A DNA stretch of 64,000 nt from Pelomonas sp. Root1444 (GTDB lineage Bacteria; Pseudomonadota; Gammaproteobacteria; Burkholderiales; Burkholderiaceae_C), in the NCBI RefSeq assembly GCF_001426885.1, contig NZ_LMFP01000028.1:1032168-1096167 (forward strand), given 5' to 3'. A program made the translations under genes and the position numbers. The notes below the pieces were generated by a model. The model was not told the origin of the DNA, did not search any database, and saw only the letters and a list, made by a program, of their open reading frames with translations. Numbering within the stretch: position 1 is the stretch's first letter; each line of letters begins with the position of its first letter. Shown in pieces: positions 25,626 to 34,788 of the stretch.

Positions 25626-26387
25626 ATGTCCCAAGACGCCCTGCAAGCGCTCAGGCCCCTGAATGCGCTGGCCGATGAAGATGTCGCCGTCGAACTGCCC
25701 GTCGCGCTGACGGTCAATGGCGTCTCCCAGGCCGTCATGCTGGCCAGCCCGACGGACTTGCAGGACTTCGCGCTCGGCTTCGGCCTCGCCGAGGGCTGGT
25801 TCACATCGCGGCACGAGTTGCTCGGCGTCGAGATCGAGCCCCGGCCCGAAGGGATCGAGCTGGCGCTGACGGTGACGGCTGCCTGCGAGCAGCGCCTGAG
25901 GGCGCGCCGCCGCACGCTGGCCGGCCGCACCGGCTGCGGCCTGTGCGGCCTGGAGAGCCTCGCGCAGTTCGGCGCATTGCAGCCCGCTGCCGTCACGGCA
26001 CCGGTGCTGGCCGCGGGTGCCCTTGACAGGGCTCTGGCCGCGCTGCCCACCGCCCAGCCGCTGAACGCCCGCTGCGGCGGGCTGCACGGCGCGGCCTGGT
26101 GCCGGCCCAGCGGCGAGCTGGTCCTGGCGCGCGAGGACATCGGCCGGCATAACGCACTGGACAAGCTGACCGGCGCCCTCGCCCGCCGCGATGCCGACCT
26201 GCGCGACGGCTTCGTGCTGATGTCCAGCCGCGCCAGCTACGAGTTGGTGCACAAGACGGCGATGGCAGGCATCGGCCTGCTGGCGTGCATGTCGGCGCCC
26301 AGCAGCCTGGCGATCGAGACTGCACGCCGCCTCCGCCTGCAGCTCTGGGCCTTCGTGCGCGAAGGCCGTGCGACCCGGTATGCGTGA
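25626..26387 (+). CDS. fdhD: Formate dehydrogenase accessory sulfurtransferase FdhD
   Basis: A 253-residue FdhD. The protein delivers sulfur to the molybdenum cofactor of formate dehydrogenase. The active-site motif GCGLCG holds Cys104 and Cys107. REDIGRHNALDKLTG and MSSRASYELVHKTA are the conserved downstream blocks. No formate dehydrogenase subunit is in the window, so its target is encoded elsewhere. Confidence 0.93.
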   Translation: MSQDALQALRPLNALADEDVAVELPVALTVNGVSQAVMLASPTDLQDFALGFGLAEGWFTSRHELLGVEIEPRPEGIELALTVTAACEQRLRARRRTLAGRTGCGLCGLESLAQFGALQPAAVTAPVLAAGALDRALAALPTAQPLNARCGGLHGAAWCRPSGELVLAREDIGRHNALDKLTGALARRDADLRDGFVLMSSRASYELVHKTAMAGIGLLACMSAPSSLAIETARRLRLQLWAFVREGRATRYA

Positions 26388-26475
26388 GCCCCTCGTCCAG
26401 TCGCGCCGCGCTGAACGGGCGCACACCTGGCCGGTCCCCAAGGGGAGCGGCCCGGCGCTCGGCCCGTAGATCCGG

Positions 26476-27420
26476 TCAGCGCTTGCCGATCTGGGCAGGG
26501 CTCAAAACGATCTGACGGATGCCGCCATCGGCGTCGTATGCCAGCGGCGCGATGGTGATCGACCGGCGATGGCTGCCGCCGCCCGGCAGCAAGGCGTCGT
26601 GATAGAAGATGAAGTTCTCGCCCTCGTGTGCCAGGATGGCCTGGTGGTTGGTGGAGATCTTCAGGTAGTCGATCACCACGCCGCGGTAGGTGAACGGGCC
26701 CAGCGGTGAACTGCCCGTGGCGTACACGATCTGCCCCGGCCAGCCGGTCGAGAAGCTGAAGTAGTACACGCCCTGGCGCTCGTGCAGGAACGGTGCCTCG
26801 CCGTACTTCTTGTCGGCTTTGAGCAGCCCCGCGACCTGGACATCCTGGATCGGGCCGTCGAGGCTCGCCATGTCGCGCTTGAGCTTGACGACCTTGGGCG
26901 CGCGGGTGCCGAAGTACAAATAGGCTTGTCCGTCCTTGTCGACGAACACGGCCGGGTCGATCGGCTCGTCGCCCGCGTTGGCGTCGCGAGCCTTGTCCAC
27001 CAGGGCGTCGGTGCGCGCGTCGACGAAGCCGCGCTCAGGCTGGTCCGACACGGCCACGCCGATCTTGTCTCCGCCGACCGGCGCATAGAAGAAGTACTTG
27101 CCATCGCGAAACGCAGCTTCGGGCGCCCAGGCCTTGGCATCGGGGCGTGCCCACTTGAACACCGTGACGTCCAGCGGCACGCCGGCGTCCGTCCAAGCCT
27201 TTAGGTCGGGCGAGGTGAAGAGCCGCCAGCTGGTGGAATCCCAGTACCGGCCCGAGTTGGAGGCGTCGTCCGTCGCGTACACGAAGAAGGCACCGCCGGC
27301 CGGCGTCTTGAAATAGTGCGGCGAGGGGTCGGCGTTGAAGCGCGGCGAGATGGGCTGAACGCCTTGGGCAGCGGCGGCAAGCGCGGCGCATGCCAGCCAG
27401 GCGGGGAGCAGACGTCGCAT
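26476..27420 (-). CDS. Exported GH43-family glycoside hydrolase
   Basis: A 314-residue five-bladed propeller glycosidase. The ATG at 27420 begins a signal peptide (MRRLLPAWLACAALAAAAQG). The three carboxylates of the family are visible: base Asp31 in FNADPSPHY, Asp155 in PIDPAVFVDKDG, and acid Glu208 in YGEAPFLHERQG. GH43 covers arabinofuranosidase, xylosidase, arabinanase and galactosidase activities; motifs do not separate them. The frame continues upstream to 27594 but lacks a start site. It stands alone, 174 bp after the pilY1 stop, read in the same direction. Confidence 0.82.
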   Translation of the reverse strand: MRRLLPAWLACAALAAAAQGVQPISPRFNADPSPHYFKTPAGGAFFVYATDDASNSGRYWDSTSWRLFTSPDLKAWTDAGVPLDVTVFKWARPDAKAWAPEAAFRDGKYFFYAPVGGDKIGVAVSDQPERGFVDARTDALVDKARDANAGDEPIDPAVFVDKDGQAYLYFGTRAPKVVKLKRDMASLDGPIQDVQVAGLLKADKKYGEAPFLHERQGVYYFSFSTGWPGQIVYATGSSPLGPFTYRGVVIDYLKISTNHQAILAHEGENFIFYHDALLPGGGSHRRSITIAPLAYDADGGIRQIVLSPAQIGKR

Positions 27421-27594
27421 AAGAGCATCCCGACGGAGGTGAAAGACCGGGGCCAGCGAAGGCGGCGACCGGCGAGGTGCCGAAGTGTATGAACGACGGT
27501 GCGCACCCACCGACGGGATGCCGAGATTCGTCAGAAAGATGCGCGGCGGCGCCGCTGGCGACTGCCGACGCCAACGGCCCTGCAGGCCGGACAC

Positions 27595-30500
27595 TCACTT
27601 GCTGACCTGGATCTCGCGCCAGTTCATGCGCTTCAGACCGAGGCCTTCCGGGCTGAGCGTCTCTATGTTGCATTCGCCGCCCACGCATCCACGACCCGTG
27701 TTGCCCGCCAGCAGCTGCGATTTGCCCACTCCTTTCACGTTGACGCTGTAGTACTGCAGGTCATTGACGGGGCTGTCGATGGTCACATGGCATGCCGACC
27801 CGCCGCTCTTCAGTGCACAGCGCCCCTTGCCCAGGTCGATGACATACACGCGGCTGCTGCCGTTGGGCGAGCAGACGTCCGCCGTGCTGGGCGATGTGGC
27901 CGCGAACGCCACGGTGCCGTAGAACGAGGTCGGGTCCGTCAGCACGCGCCAGCCAGGCCCGCCGGCGGACACGCCCAGGTCGACGTACCAGCCCAGTTGC
28001 GTCCGCAGGTCCAACATGATCTCCTTGCCAAGATCGGTCAGCTGCAGCATGTTGGACACCGTCAGCGGGAAGGTGATGCCGGGCGGCAGGTCCGACTGGG
28101 TGCCAGGGACGCTGCCGTCGTTGCTGAACTGCGCGTTCGTGCCGTCGATGATCGCGAAGAACCGCTGCGCCTGCTTGTTGCTCAGGTCGGTGGCGTCCAG
28201 CAGCCGGCCGGTACCCACCGTGATGTAGCGCCGGTTGGTGTCCGGTTGCACGACGGGCAGCGGTTTGGTGGTGATGGGCAGGGCCTTGCCGTCCGAGTCG
28301 ACGAGCGTGGCGAACCTGACCGCCTTGGGATAGTCGTCCGACCCCGTCACGTCCAGGCGCCACACGTTGCCCATCAGGTCGCCGCCATAGACCGCGTCGG
28401 CGAGGCCATCGGTCAGGTCCAGCACGAAGGCGTTCACGTGCGCGAGACCCGCCTGGTTGTTGCTCGAGCAGTTGCCACAGGGCGCGGCCACCTTCTCCAG
28501 CAACGCACCCGTGCGGGGGTTGATGAAGAAGAAGTAGCCCTGACCGCCGTTGTTGTTGTAACCCGAGCCCACCACCACGACCCAACCGTACTTGCGCGTC
28601 TTGACGACCATGGGCTGGCCGTAGGTGTAGCCCAGGTGCGGGTCGGTGAACTCCCACATGACCTTCTGGGCGGCCGTCGCCTCGTTCGTGACGGACGCCG
28701 GGTCGGTGATGTCGAGGGCGTAGAGGGCCTTGCCGCCCTTGCCCAGCCCGCCGATCAGCAGCGTGCGCCAGTCGGTGCCGCTGCCGCCGGGCGTGCGGCC
28801 CAGGTCGACATCGATGGCCAGGGGGCTCGCATCGAGCAGGTAATGGTGCACGAAGTCCGGATTGCCGAAGGACGCCAGGCCATCGACGCTGGGCCTCGCA
28901 GTGGCGCCGTTGAAGGCGGCCCCAGGCACATAGGCCCACACCTCCCTGCCTGCGTTGTCGCCGCTCAGGCTGCCGTCGATGGCATGCAGCATGCCTGCGT
29001 TGGTGCCGATGTACACCATCGGCGTGCGGTCGGCGTACTTCGCCTTGAAGTCGTCGTAGCCGGGGTTGTTGGCGCTGGAGTAAGGCGCGGCCGGCGGGCC
29101 GACCGGCCGTGCCTTCGCGTTGACGATGTCGCCCACCAGGTTGGCCCGGTCGCGGTAGGCGCGGGTGGATCCCGAGGCCGCGGACGAGCGTTCATGCGTG
29201 CGTTCGCCGCGCAGGTAGTTCAGGTAGTTGTCCGCGTCATTGCCGCTTTCGTAGGCGGTATCCAGCGCGCGGCGCTGGTCGGCGGAAATGTCGTCCTTGC
29301 GGAAGGGCACGCCGACTCGCTTTTTCCGGTCAGCGTTGTAGGTGACGATGTTGCGGCCGGTGTCCCAGCCGGTGCCGGCGGCCTGCTTCGCCAGGACCTC
29401 CGAGAATTTCCAACGCGTGGCCTGGTCGGGCGTGCCGGTCTCGGGGTCGAAGGTGGCGTTGCTGGCGATCAGTTCGCCGGTCCACGCCTTGGCGTCGTAC
29501 TTGGTCGCATAGGCGGCCACGCCCAGCGCCGACACCTGCGGCATGGCGGTCGCGAACGCCGTCGAATAGGCGTTGAGCTGGGACGCGATGCTGGAGAAGG
29601 TCTTGGTCAGCCCGGCCACCATCTGGTCGGCGCGCGCCGCCGTGAAGTAGTTGTCGGGGCGGGGGGCGCCATCGGGCATGGTGTCGCCGGTGGTGGCCCA
29701 CCACGACTTGTTGGTGTCGAACTGCGCCTTTGTCGCGGCGGATGCGAAGAAGGAACTGGGTGCGGAGAAGCCACCGTACTTCGCCGCCAGGTAGAACTGG
29801 TTGTTGGACTTGAACCGCTGGAACTCGAGGACGTCCAGCCAGTAGGTCTTGATGGTCTGGTCGCCCTCCAGATCAGGCCGTATGTCGTTCGTGTTGGCCC
29901 AGTACGCGAGGCCGGCCATCAACGCGCCGTTGTTGCTGCAGCAGCCGTTGTAGTTCTGGACCGATCCGAGCGCATCGCCAAGGCCTTGCAGTGCGCCCAC
30001 CTGGTTCGTCCAGTCCGTTGCGTTGACGGCGGTATCGCTCGAAACCTGAGGCGGCTGCGCCGGCTCCGACGCGCCCGACGCGCCGGGCAGGTTGCGATCG
30101 GCGTGGGTGTTGGCGTCGCCGATGCCCAGGATGAAGTTGCGCTGGCATGAGTACTGGATCGGGTCCTTCTCCTTCCACGACGTGATCACCGGGAAGCCGT
30201 CGACCCAACCCTTGCGGGTGGCCGTGTCGGCGCCGTCCATCGCGGTCCAGGCCGGGACGTTGCCCATGTTGCGCAAATAGCGTTGCACGCCGTAGTACAG
30301 CTCGCTCACCGGGTCGAAGTACTTGTAGGCGCCGGGCGTGATCTCGCCGAACTTGTTCAGGTAGTTCATCACGCCGCTGTCGGCCACGGCGACGCCAAAC
30401 TCCGTGTTGGTCGCGGCGGCGTCTGCGGCATCGGGGTTCCTGAACATCACACCGGTGCCGGCATCCCACTCGGCGTTCTCATTGGCCACGGGCAGCCCGC

Positions 30501-31416
30501 CTGGCACCGGCATCTTCGGCCCGATGAACTTCTGGCGCGCGCGCAGCACGCCGCCGTCCCGGTTCACGCTCGCCGAGTTGAGGTAGCCGAAAGCGCTGTA
30601 GCGGATCTTGTCCGCGTACTGCTGCAGCAGCCCGGTGGGCTTGTAAGAGCCGGTGCCGTACTGGCTGCAATTGCTCTCCAGGTTCTCGACGGACTCCGAG
30701 GCGTCGCAAACCTTCACGCGCACGAAAACCTCGTAGAGCGTGCCGTGCTGGTAGTTCGCGCGCGGGTCGTACGCCGTCGCCGCGGCGCTGTAGTCGGGCA
30801 CCGGAGCGCCCGATGACGACGTCATGAAACGCATCCTGTTGCCCAACGACCAGATCCGCGTGGCAATGCCGGAGGCTGTGGAGAACGGCGTCGCGCCCGC
30901 GAGCGTCGCGCTGCCGGCAACGCTGCTGTCGGGGAAGTTCCGCGTGTCCCCCTGGTTCGTCCCCCATGCCTTCTCGAGCACCGTCAACGTGGGCGTGTCG
31001 ATCACGCGAAAGCCACCCGTGAGCGCCCAGCGGAACGGGTCGATCGTCTGCATCGACGCCCAGTTCAGGTAGTTGCCGCTCCAGAGGCCGGAACAGGTGC
31101 GCGTCATCGTCCGCGCGGCGGGATAGAAGTAGTTGTCGAGACCGGCACCGTCCGTGTAGCGATAGGCATAGCACTTCATCGGGTCGAAATAGCCGATGTA
31201 GGTGTTGGCCGGCGAATAGGTGCGCGACGGATGGGCCACGCTGATCGCCGTCGGGTACTCGACCGAAAGCGCCAGTGCAAGGTTGCCCGGGACGCTGACC
31301 GCCGAGAAGACGGGCTGATCGGCCAACGGCACTTGAGCGGGTGCCGTTGCGGCGACCATCATCAGGCTGGCCACGAAGGCCACGCCCGGGATGCTGACAA
31401 GGCGGACTGCTTTCAT
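27595..31416 (-). CDS. pilY1: PilY1-family type IV pilus tip/biogenesis protein
   Basis: A 1273-residue exported protein (signal peptide ends near residue 27, ATAPAQ). The C-terminal half is the PilY1 beta-propeller (MVYIGTNAGMLHAIDG ... EVWAYVPGAAF). At about residues 998-1012, DLTDGLADAVYGGD followed by LMGNVWRLDV resembles the calcium-binding loop of PilY1. I see no DxSxS MIDAS motif, so a standard von Willebrand A domain at the N-terminus is not evident. A Cys-Cys pair (YNGCCSNNG) lies in the N-terminal half. Its role is pilus extension and adhesion. Last gene of the pilin operon, 30 bp after pilX. Confidence 0.9.
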   Translation of the reverse strand: MKAVRLVSIPGVAFVASLMMVAATAPAQVPLADQPVFSAVSVPGNLALALSVEYPTAISVAHPSRTYSPANTYIGYFDPMKCYAYRYTDGAGLDNYFYPAARTMTRTCSGLWSGNYLNWASMQTIDPFRWALTGGFRVIDTPTLTVLEKAWGTNQGDTRNFPDSSVAGSATLAGATPFSTASGIATRIWSLGNRMRFMTSSSGAPVPDYSAAATAYDPRANYQHGTLYEVFVRVKVCDASESVENLESNCSQYGTGSYKPTGLLQQYADKIRYSAFGYLNSASVNRDGGVLRARQKFIGPKMPVPGGLPVANENAEWDAGTGVMFRNPDAADAAATNTEFGVAVADSGVMNYLNKFGEITPGAYKYFDPVSELYYGVQRYLRNMGNVPAWTAMDGADTATRKGWVDGFPVITSWKEKDPIQYSCQRNFILGIGDANTHADRNLPGASGASEPAQPPQVSSDTAVNATDWTNQVGALQGLGDALGSVQNYNGCCSNNGALMAGLAYWANTNDIRPDLEGDQTIKTYWLDVLEFQRFKSNNQFYLAAKYGGFSAPSSFFASAATKAQFDTNKSWWATTGDTMPDGAPRPDNYFTAARADQMVAGLTKTFSSIASQLNAYSTAFATAMPQVSALGVAAYATKYDAKAWTGELIASNATFDPETGTPDQATRWKFSEVLAKQAAGTGWDTGRNIVTYNADRKKRVGVPFRKDDISADQRRALDTAYESGNDADNYLNYLRGERTHERSSAASGSTRAYRDRANLVGDIVNAKARPVGPPAAPYSSANNPGYDDFKAKYADRTPMVYIGTNAGMLHAIDGSLSGDNAGREVWAYVPGAAFNGATARPSVDGLASFGNPDFVHHYLLDASPLAIDVDLGRTPGGSGTDWRTLLIGGLGKGGKALYALDITDPASVTNEATAAQKVMWEFTDPHLGYTYGQPMVVKTRKYGWVVVVGSGYNNNGGQGYFFFINPRTGALLEKVAAPCGNCSSNNQAGLAHVNAFVLDLTDGLADAVYGGDLMGNVWRLDVTGSDDYPKAVRFATLVDSDGKALPITTKPLPVVQPDTNRRYITVGTGRLLDATDLSNKQAQRFFAIIDGTNAQFSNDGSVPGTQSDLPPGITFPLTVSNMLQLTDLGKEIMLDLRTQLGWYVDLGVSAGGPGWRVLTDPTSFYGTVAFAATSPSTADVCSPNGSSRVYVIDLGKGRCALKSGGSACHVTIDSPVNDLQYYSVNVKGVGKSQLLAGNTGRGCVGGECNIETLSPEGLGLKRMNWREIQVSK

Positions 31417-31446
31417 GAACGATCTCGATACGCCGGCACTGGCGAA

Positions 31447-32094
31447 CTAGTTGGTGGTGAACGTGGACTGGAAGAAGGACAGCGTTCTTCGCGGCCCGCT
31501 CACACGCACGGTGATCCGATAGACAGGTTGCTGCGGCGCGGCGCCCGGATTGGGTTCCTTGGTCGCGCCGCTGTTGCCTTGCGAATTGATCCATTCGCTG
31601 GACCCGCCGCCGAAAACCGTTTCATTCGCCATCGCGCAATGGGTGGGTCCGCAGCCGCCCGTCGCTGCTGCCAGGCGGTCCACCACGTAGCGGACCTTCA
31701 CGCTCATGTCGTCGATCTGGATGTCGCGATCCGCCGACCCCACTTTGCTGAACTCCTCATCCGACAACAGCGCCTTCGGAATGCCTTGCGCATTGGTGGG
31801 CAGCAGCGTGGCCTTGTAGTTGGCACTTTTCAGGTCGTCATTGCGTGCCGCCACATCCGCCAGCGGGCCGTTCCGTACGGCCGCCATCGCTGCCTGCAAG
31901 GCGCGCTCGCCCTGATGGGCCAGGTCGCGCTTGAAACCCAGGTTGCCGGTGATGAACTGGCTCGCGCTGATCGAGCGTGAGATCGCGACAGCGCCGATCA
32001 ACAGGATCACCAAGGTGATCAAGGCGAATACGAGCACGATGCCGCGTTGTGCCTGGCGGCCAGGTGTGCCGTGGGCAGGAGTGGCGTGTTTCAT
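31447..32094 (-). CDS. pilX: Minor pilin-associated PilX
   Basis: A 215-residue PilX N-domain protein. It starts with a short leader and QRGIVLVFALITLVILLIGAVAISRS, a pilin-like hydrophobic helix without the Glu5 of major pilins, as usual for PilX. It joins the pilus tip complex with PilV, PilW, FimT and PilY1. Its ATG overlaps the pilW stop by one base. Confidence 0.88.
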   Translation of the reverse strand: MKHATPAHGTPGRQAQRGIVLVFALITLVILLIGAVAISRSISASQFITGNLGFKRDLAHQGERALQAAMAAVRNGPLADVAARNDDLKSANYKATLLPTNAQGIPKALLSDEEFSKVGSADRDIQIDDMSVKVRYVVDRLAAATGGCGPTHCAMANETVFGGGSSEWINSQGNSGATKEPNPGAAPQQPVYRITVRVSGPRRTLSFFQSTFTTN

Positions 32095-33236
32095 CAGCGG
32101 GCATCCCGGACATTGCGCAGCGGCACCGTGAACTCGACGACGCGGTAGCGTTGATTCGCGGAGCCTGCCGGCACGGTGTAGGTCTGATGCACGGCGTCAG
32201 GCAGGTCGCTGAAGAGCGTCAACTTTCCGGCTGTGACGTCGGTCTTCTCCACCAGGTCACTGCGCAGCACCAAGGCGACGCGGACCGCCAGGATGTGCCG
32301 CAGGTTCTCGCGCGCAACGGCCGTGCCGTCCGTCAGCGCTGCCGCGGTGAAGCCCGAGGCCGTCGGCGCGACCCATTCGGTCACCTGGTCCTGACCGCCG
32401 CGCGCCATGTCGACGCCGTACAGCGCCCGCATGTCCACCACGCCCTCGGCCAAGGGCTGGACGCCCTCGGAGCGGAGCTGCAGAAGGTCGTAGGAAACCA
32501 GGGTGTCATCGGCGTCGATGCCCAGCAGTTGGAACCGCGGCTGGTTGCCCACGACATTGCCCAGGACGAATACGAAGGGCTTGGTCGAGAACTGAGTGAT
32601 GGTCAGCCCGTCTATCGTGTCGGCCGCATAACGACCGCCCAGGGTTGCCCGCTGCGTGGGGCCGCCCGTGAAGTTGTTGCCCAGCTGCTGGACCATGCAG
32701 CCGGTACCCGCCTGGGACAGCAGCAGCAGGTCGCCAGCCCGCATGCCGAGCGTGTTGGACAGCTTGAGCTCACCCGGCGCCGCGGATCTCGGCACGACCG
32801 GCAGGGCCGCTTCACTCAGCGCCGAGTTGCCCGCAGCGACGGCGATCACATCGGAGCCATGGGCACCCGCACCGGCGAAGGCGATCAGCGGTGCGAGGCG
32901 GTAGTCTGTGGGCACCGCGGCGAACGGCGCGGGAAACGGCTTCGTCGCCGGCAGCAGCTGCGCGCTGTCCAGCGAGACGCGCACCGCGCAGCCATAGCTC
33001 TGCGCCACCGCCTGGCTGAAACCCGCGCCCGCGCTCCGCATCTCGCGGTCCAGCAAATAGGACGCGTAGGCCGCGTTGCCGGTCAAGTCGTTGCCCGACG
33101 TGACCCCGCGGCGAACCGACTCCTGGCGGGCCACCATGGTGGTCACGGCAAGCATCAGGACGAGGCCGATGACCATCGCCACCATCAGCTCCGGCAAGGA
33201 AAAGCCGCGAGAAACCGTCATGCGGCGGTGCATCAT
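32094..33236 (-). CDS. pilW: Minor pilin PilW
   Basis: A 380-residue type IV minor pilin with the prepilin peptidase site RGFSLPELMVAMVIG, cleaved after Gly. The long globular C-terminus is usual for PilW. Its start overlaps the pilV stop as ATGA, and its stop overlaps the pilX start. Confidence 0.88.
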   Translation of the reverse strand: MMHRRMTVSRGFSLPELMVAMVIGLVLMLAVTTMVARQESVRRGVTSGNDLTGNAAYASYLLDREMRSAGAGFSQAVAQSYGCAVRVSLDSAQLLPATKPFPAPFAAVPTDYRLAPLIAFAGAGAHGSDVIAVAAGNSALSEAALPVVPRSAAPGELKLSNTLGMRAGDLLLLSQAGTGCMVQQLGNNFTGGPTQRATLGGRYAADTIDGLTITQFSTKPFVFVLGNVVGNQPRFQLLGIDADDTLVSYDLLQLRSEGVQPLAEGVVDMRALYGVDMARGGQDQVTEWVAPTASGFTAAALTDGTAVARENLRHILAVRVALVLRSDLVEKTDVTAGKLTLFSDLPDAVHQTYTVPAGSANQRYRVVEFTVPLRNVRDAR

Positions 33237-33631
33237 GGAATCACCACGTCGGTCGAGTACTTGTGCGTGTCGTTGGCCTCGCCGCGCGCGTTCACGGGCG
33301 TCCAGCTCACCGTGATGCGCGCCGTCGAGGCATTGACCACGGTGACGACGCCGACGCCGTTCGGCACGCCTTGCGCGCTTTTTTCAGCAACGCGCGATGC
33401 CCATGCATTCACCGCGTCCTTGCCGACATTCACCGTGTTCGCGTTGAACATGGCCGCTGCCATCTCATTGGCGAGCAGCACGGCGCGCTGGGAGTCCTCC
33501 GTGCCGACGGAGGCCTGCACCGCGCGGAATTGCATGGAGATGAGCCCGAGCAGACCGAACGAGATGATCAGCAGGCCGACCATCATCTCGATCAACGAGA
33601 AGCCGCGATTGGAAGCGTTCGGCGGCTTCAT
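33233..33631 (-). CDS. pilV: Minor pilin PilV
   Basis: A type IV minor pilin of about 132 residues. The processing site is NRGFSLIEMMVGLLIISFG. Two ATGs are possible, 33643 and 33631; the second is chosen because it gives the ATGA overlap with the fimT stop seen at other junctions here. It would lie at the pilus tip. Confidence 0.88.
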   Translation of the reverse strand: MKPPNASNRGFSLIEMMVGLLIISFGLLGLISMQFRAVQASVGTEDSQRAVLLANEMAAAMFNANTVNVGKDAVNAWASRVAEKSAQGVPNGVGVVTVVNASTARITVSWTPVNARGEANDTHKYSTDVVIP

Positions 33632-34227
33632 GAACGGGGGCATCCGTCAGGTGCGCGCGAGTCCTTGCCGGGGTCGCACAGCCGGATCGCCCCGGCCAGC
33701 GTGACCAGGAGGCGCAACGGCCGGTTCTCCGGACCTTGGACGCTCGGTGCCACGTCGAAGCGGGCCCGGCCGGCGGTGCAGGAGATGCCGATGCCTGCCG
33801 GATCGGCCTGTGTCGTCTGTCGCCCGTCTCCACCGAAGCACAACGCCGTGGTTCGGGAACTCAGGCTGACGCCGGACGACACGTCGGTCAACACGCCGCA
33901 CTGCACCACCTCCGCCTCGTCGTCGCTCTGCAGCGGGTCCGGCACGACCAAGATCTGCCAAAAGCTGCCATCTGCAGCGGCTGTCGATTCCGTCGTGCAG
34001 GCCTTGCTGTTGGTGAGGAAGAACACGACAGTTTGCGAGCGACGCTGCGCTTCCGCCTGCGCGAGCCGGACACCCGCCTGCAGTGCTTCAGCCACCGTGC
34101 GCATGCGGGAGTTCCTGATCCAGGTGGCGAAGTTGGGCATCGCCACCGCGCCGAGGATGGCCAGGATGCTGACCGCCACCATCAACTCGATCAGGCCGAA
34201 ACCAGCAACGCGATGGCGGCTCAGCAC
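33628..34227 (-). CDS. fimT: Minor pilin FimT/GspH family
   Basis: A 199-residue pseudopilin with the site [20 protein letters not shown] and a GspH/FimT C-terminal domain ([13 protein letters not shown]). The start codon is GTG at 34227, overlapping the pilE stop by 7 bp. Known FimT homologues help pilus assembly or DNA binding during uptake; neither can be shown here. Confidence 0.85.
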   Translation of the reverse strand: MLSRHRVAGFGLIELMVAVSILAILGAVAMPNFATWIRNSRMRTVAEALQAGVRLAQAEAQRRSQTVVFFLTNSKACTTESTAAADGSFWQILVVPDPLQSDDEAEVVQCGVLTDVSSGVSLSSRTTALCFGGDGRQTTQADPAGIGISCTAGRARFDVAPSVQGPENRPLRLLVTLAGAIRLCDPGKDSRAPDGCPRS

Positions 34228-34694
34228 GAGTCACCCTTCTTCGTGATCCATTTGCTGTCGCAGCGCGAACCCCAATTGGGCGGCAGCTCCTTGGTCGCGC
34301 GGACATCTTGCTGATTGATGGTGTAGGTGAAGCCCTTCACCGGGCCGCCGCCCTTCGCCTGCAAGGTGAACTCCTGGTCGTTGAGCTTGCCGGTGCAGCT
34401 GATGACGAAGTCGCCGAAGCTGCGGCCCGCCTCGCCGCCGCTTTTGCATGGCGAGACGAAGCTGCCACTGTTCGCGTAGGTGCGGTTGTCCTGGTAGTAC
34501 CGCTCCATCTGTGCCCGCATCGTGGCCAACCCGGTGACCGCATCGGCCAGGCGGCTGCGCGTCACGTAGTCCTTGTATTGCGGCATCGCCACCGCGGCGA
34601 GGATGCAGATGATGACGACGGTGATCATGACTTCGATCAGCGTGAAGCCTCTGGCAGTGGCAGCGGGGCAGTGCTGTGTGGCGGTGTTATGCAT
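34221..34694 (-). CDS. pilE: Type IV pilin PilE-like
   Basis: A 157-residue pilin. The peptidase site is [21 protein letters not shown], with Glu5 of the mature protein present. The protein has a C-terminal Cys pair (SRCDSK ... GDSC) and a second pair in the middle (SPCKSG ... VISCTG). It is the first gene of the operon, ahead of fimT-pilV-pilW-pilX-pilY1; in many relatives pilE is the last gene. It could be a minor pilin or a ComP-like DNA-binding one. Confidence 0.85.
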   Translation of the reverse strand: MHNTATQHCPAATARGFTLIEVMITVVIICILAAVAMPQYKDYVTRSRLADAVTGLATMRAQMERYYQDNRTYANSGSFVSPCKSGGEAGRSFGDFVISCTGKLNDQEFTLQAKGGGPVKGFTYTINQQDVRATKELPPNWGSRCDSKWITKKGDSC

Positions 34695-34788
34695 GGCGAA
34701 GACTCGGAATGGGGTGGCGTCGGGTGGCGTCTAGTGGCGTCGATTGCAAAAGCTCATTCAGTTCGAGCTGCCGACAGGCGCGGGAACT

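Noticed and set aside
34711..34745. Three short GGTGGCGTC-like direct repeats upstream of pilE
   Set aside because: They are only about nine bases each and imperfect; no array or known site is formed.
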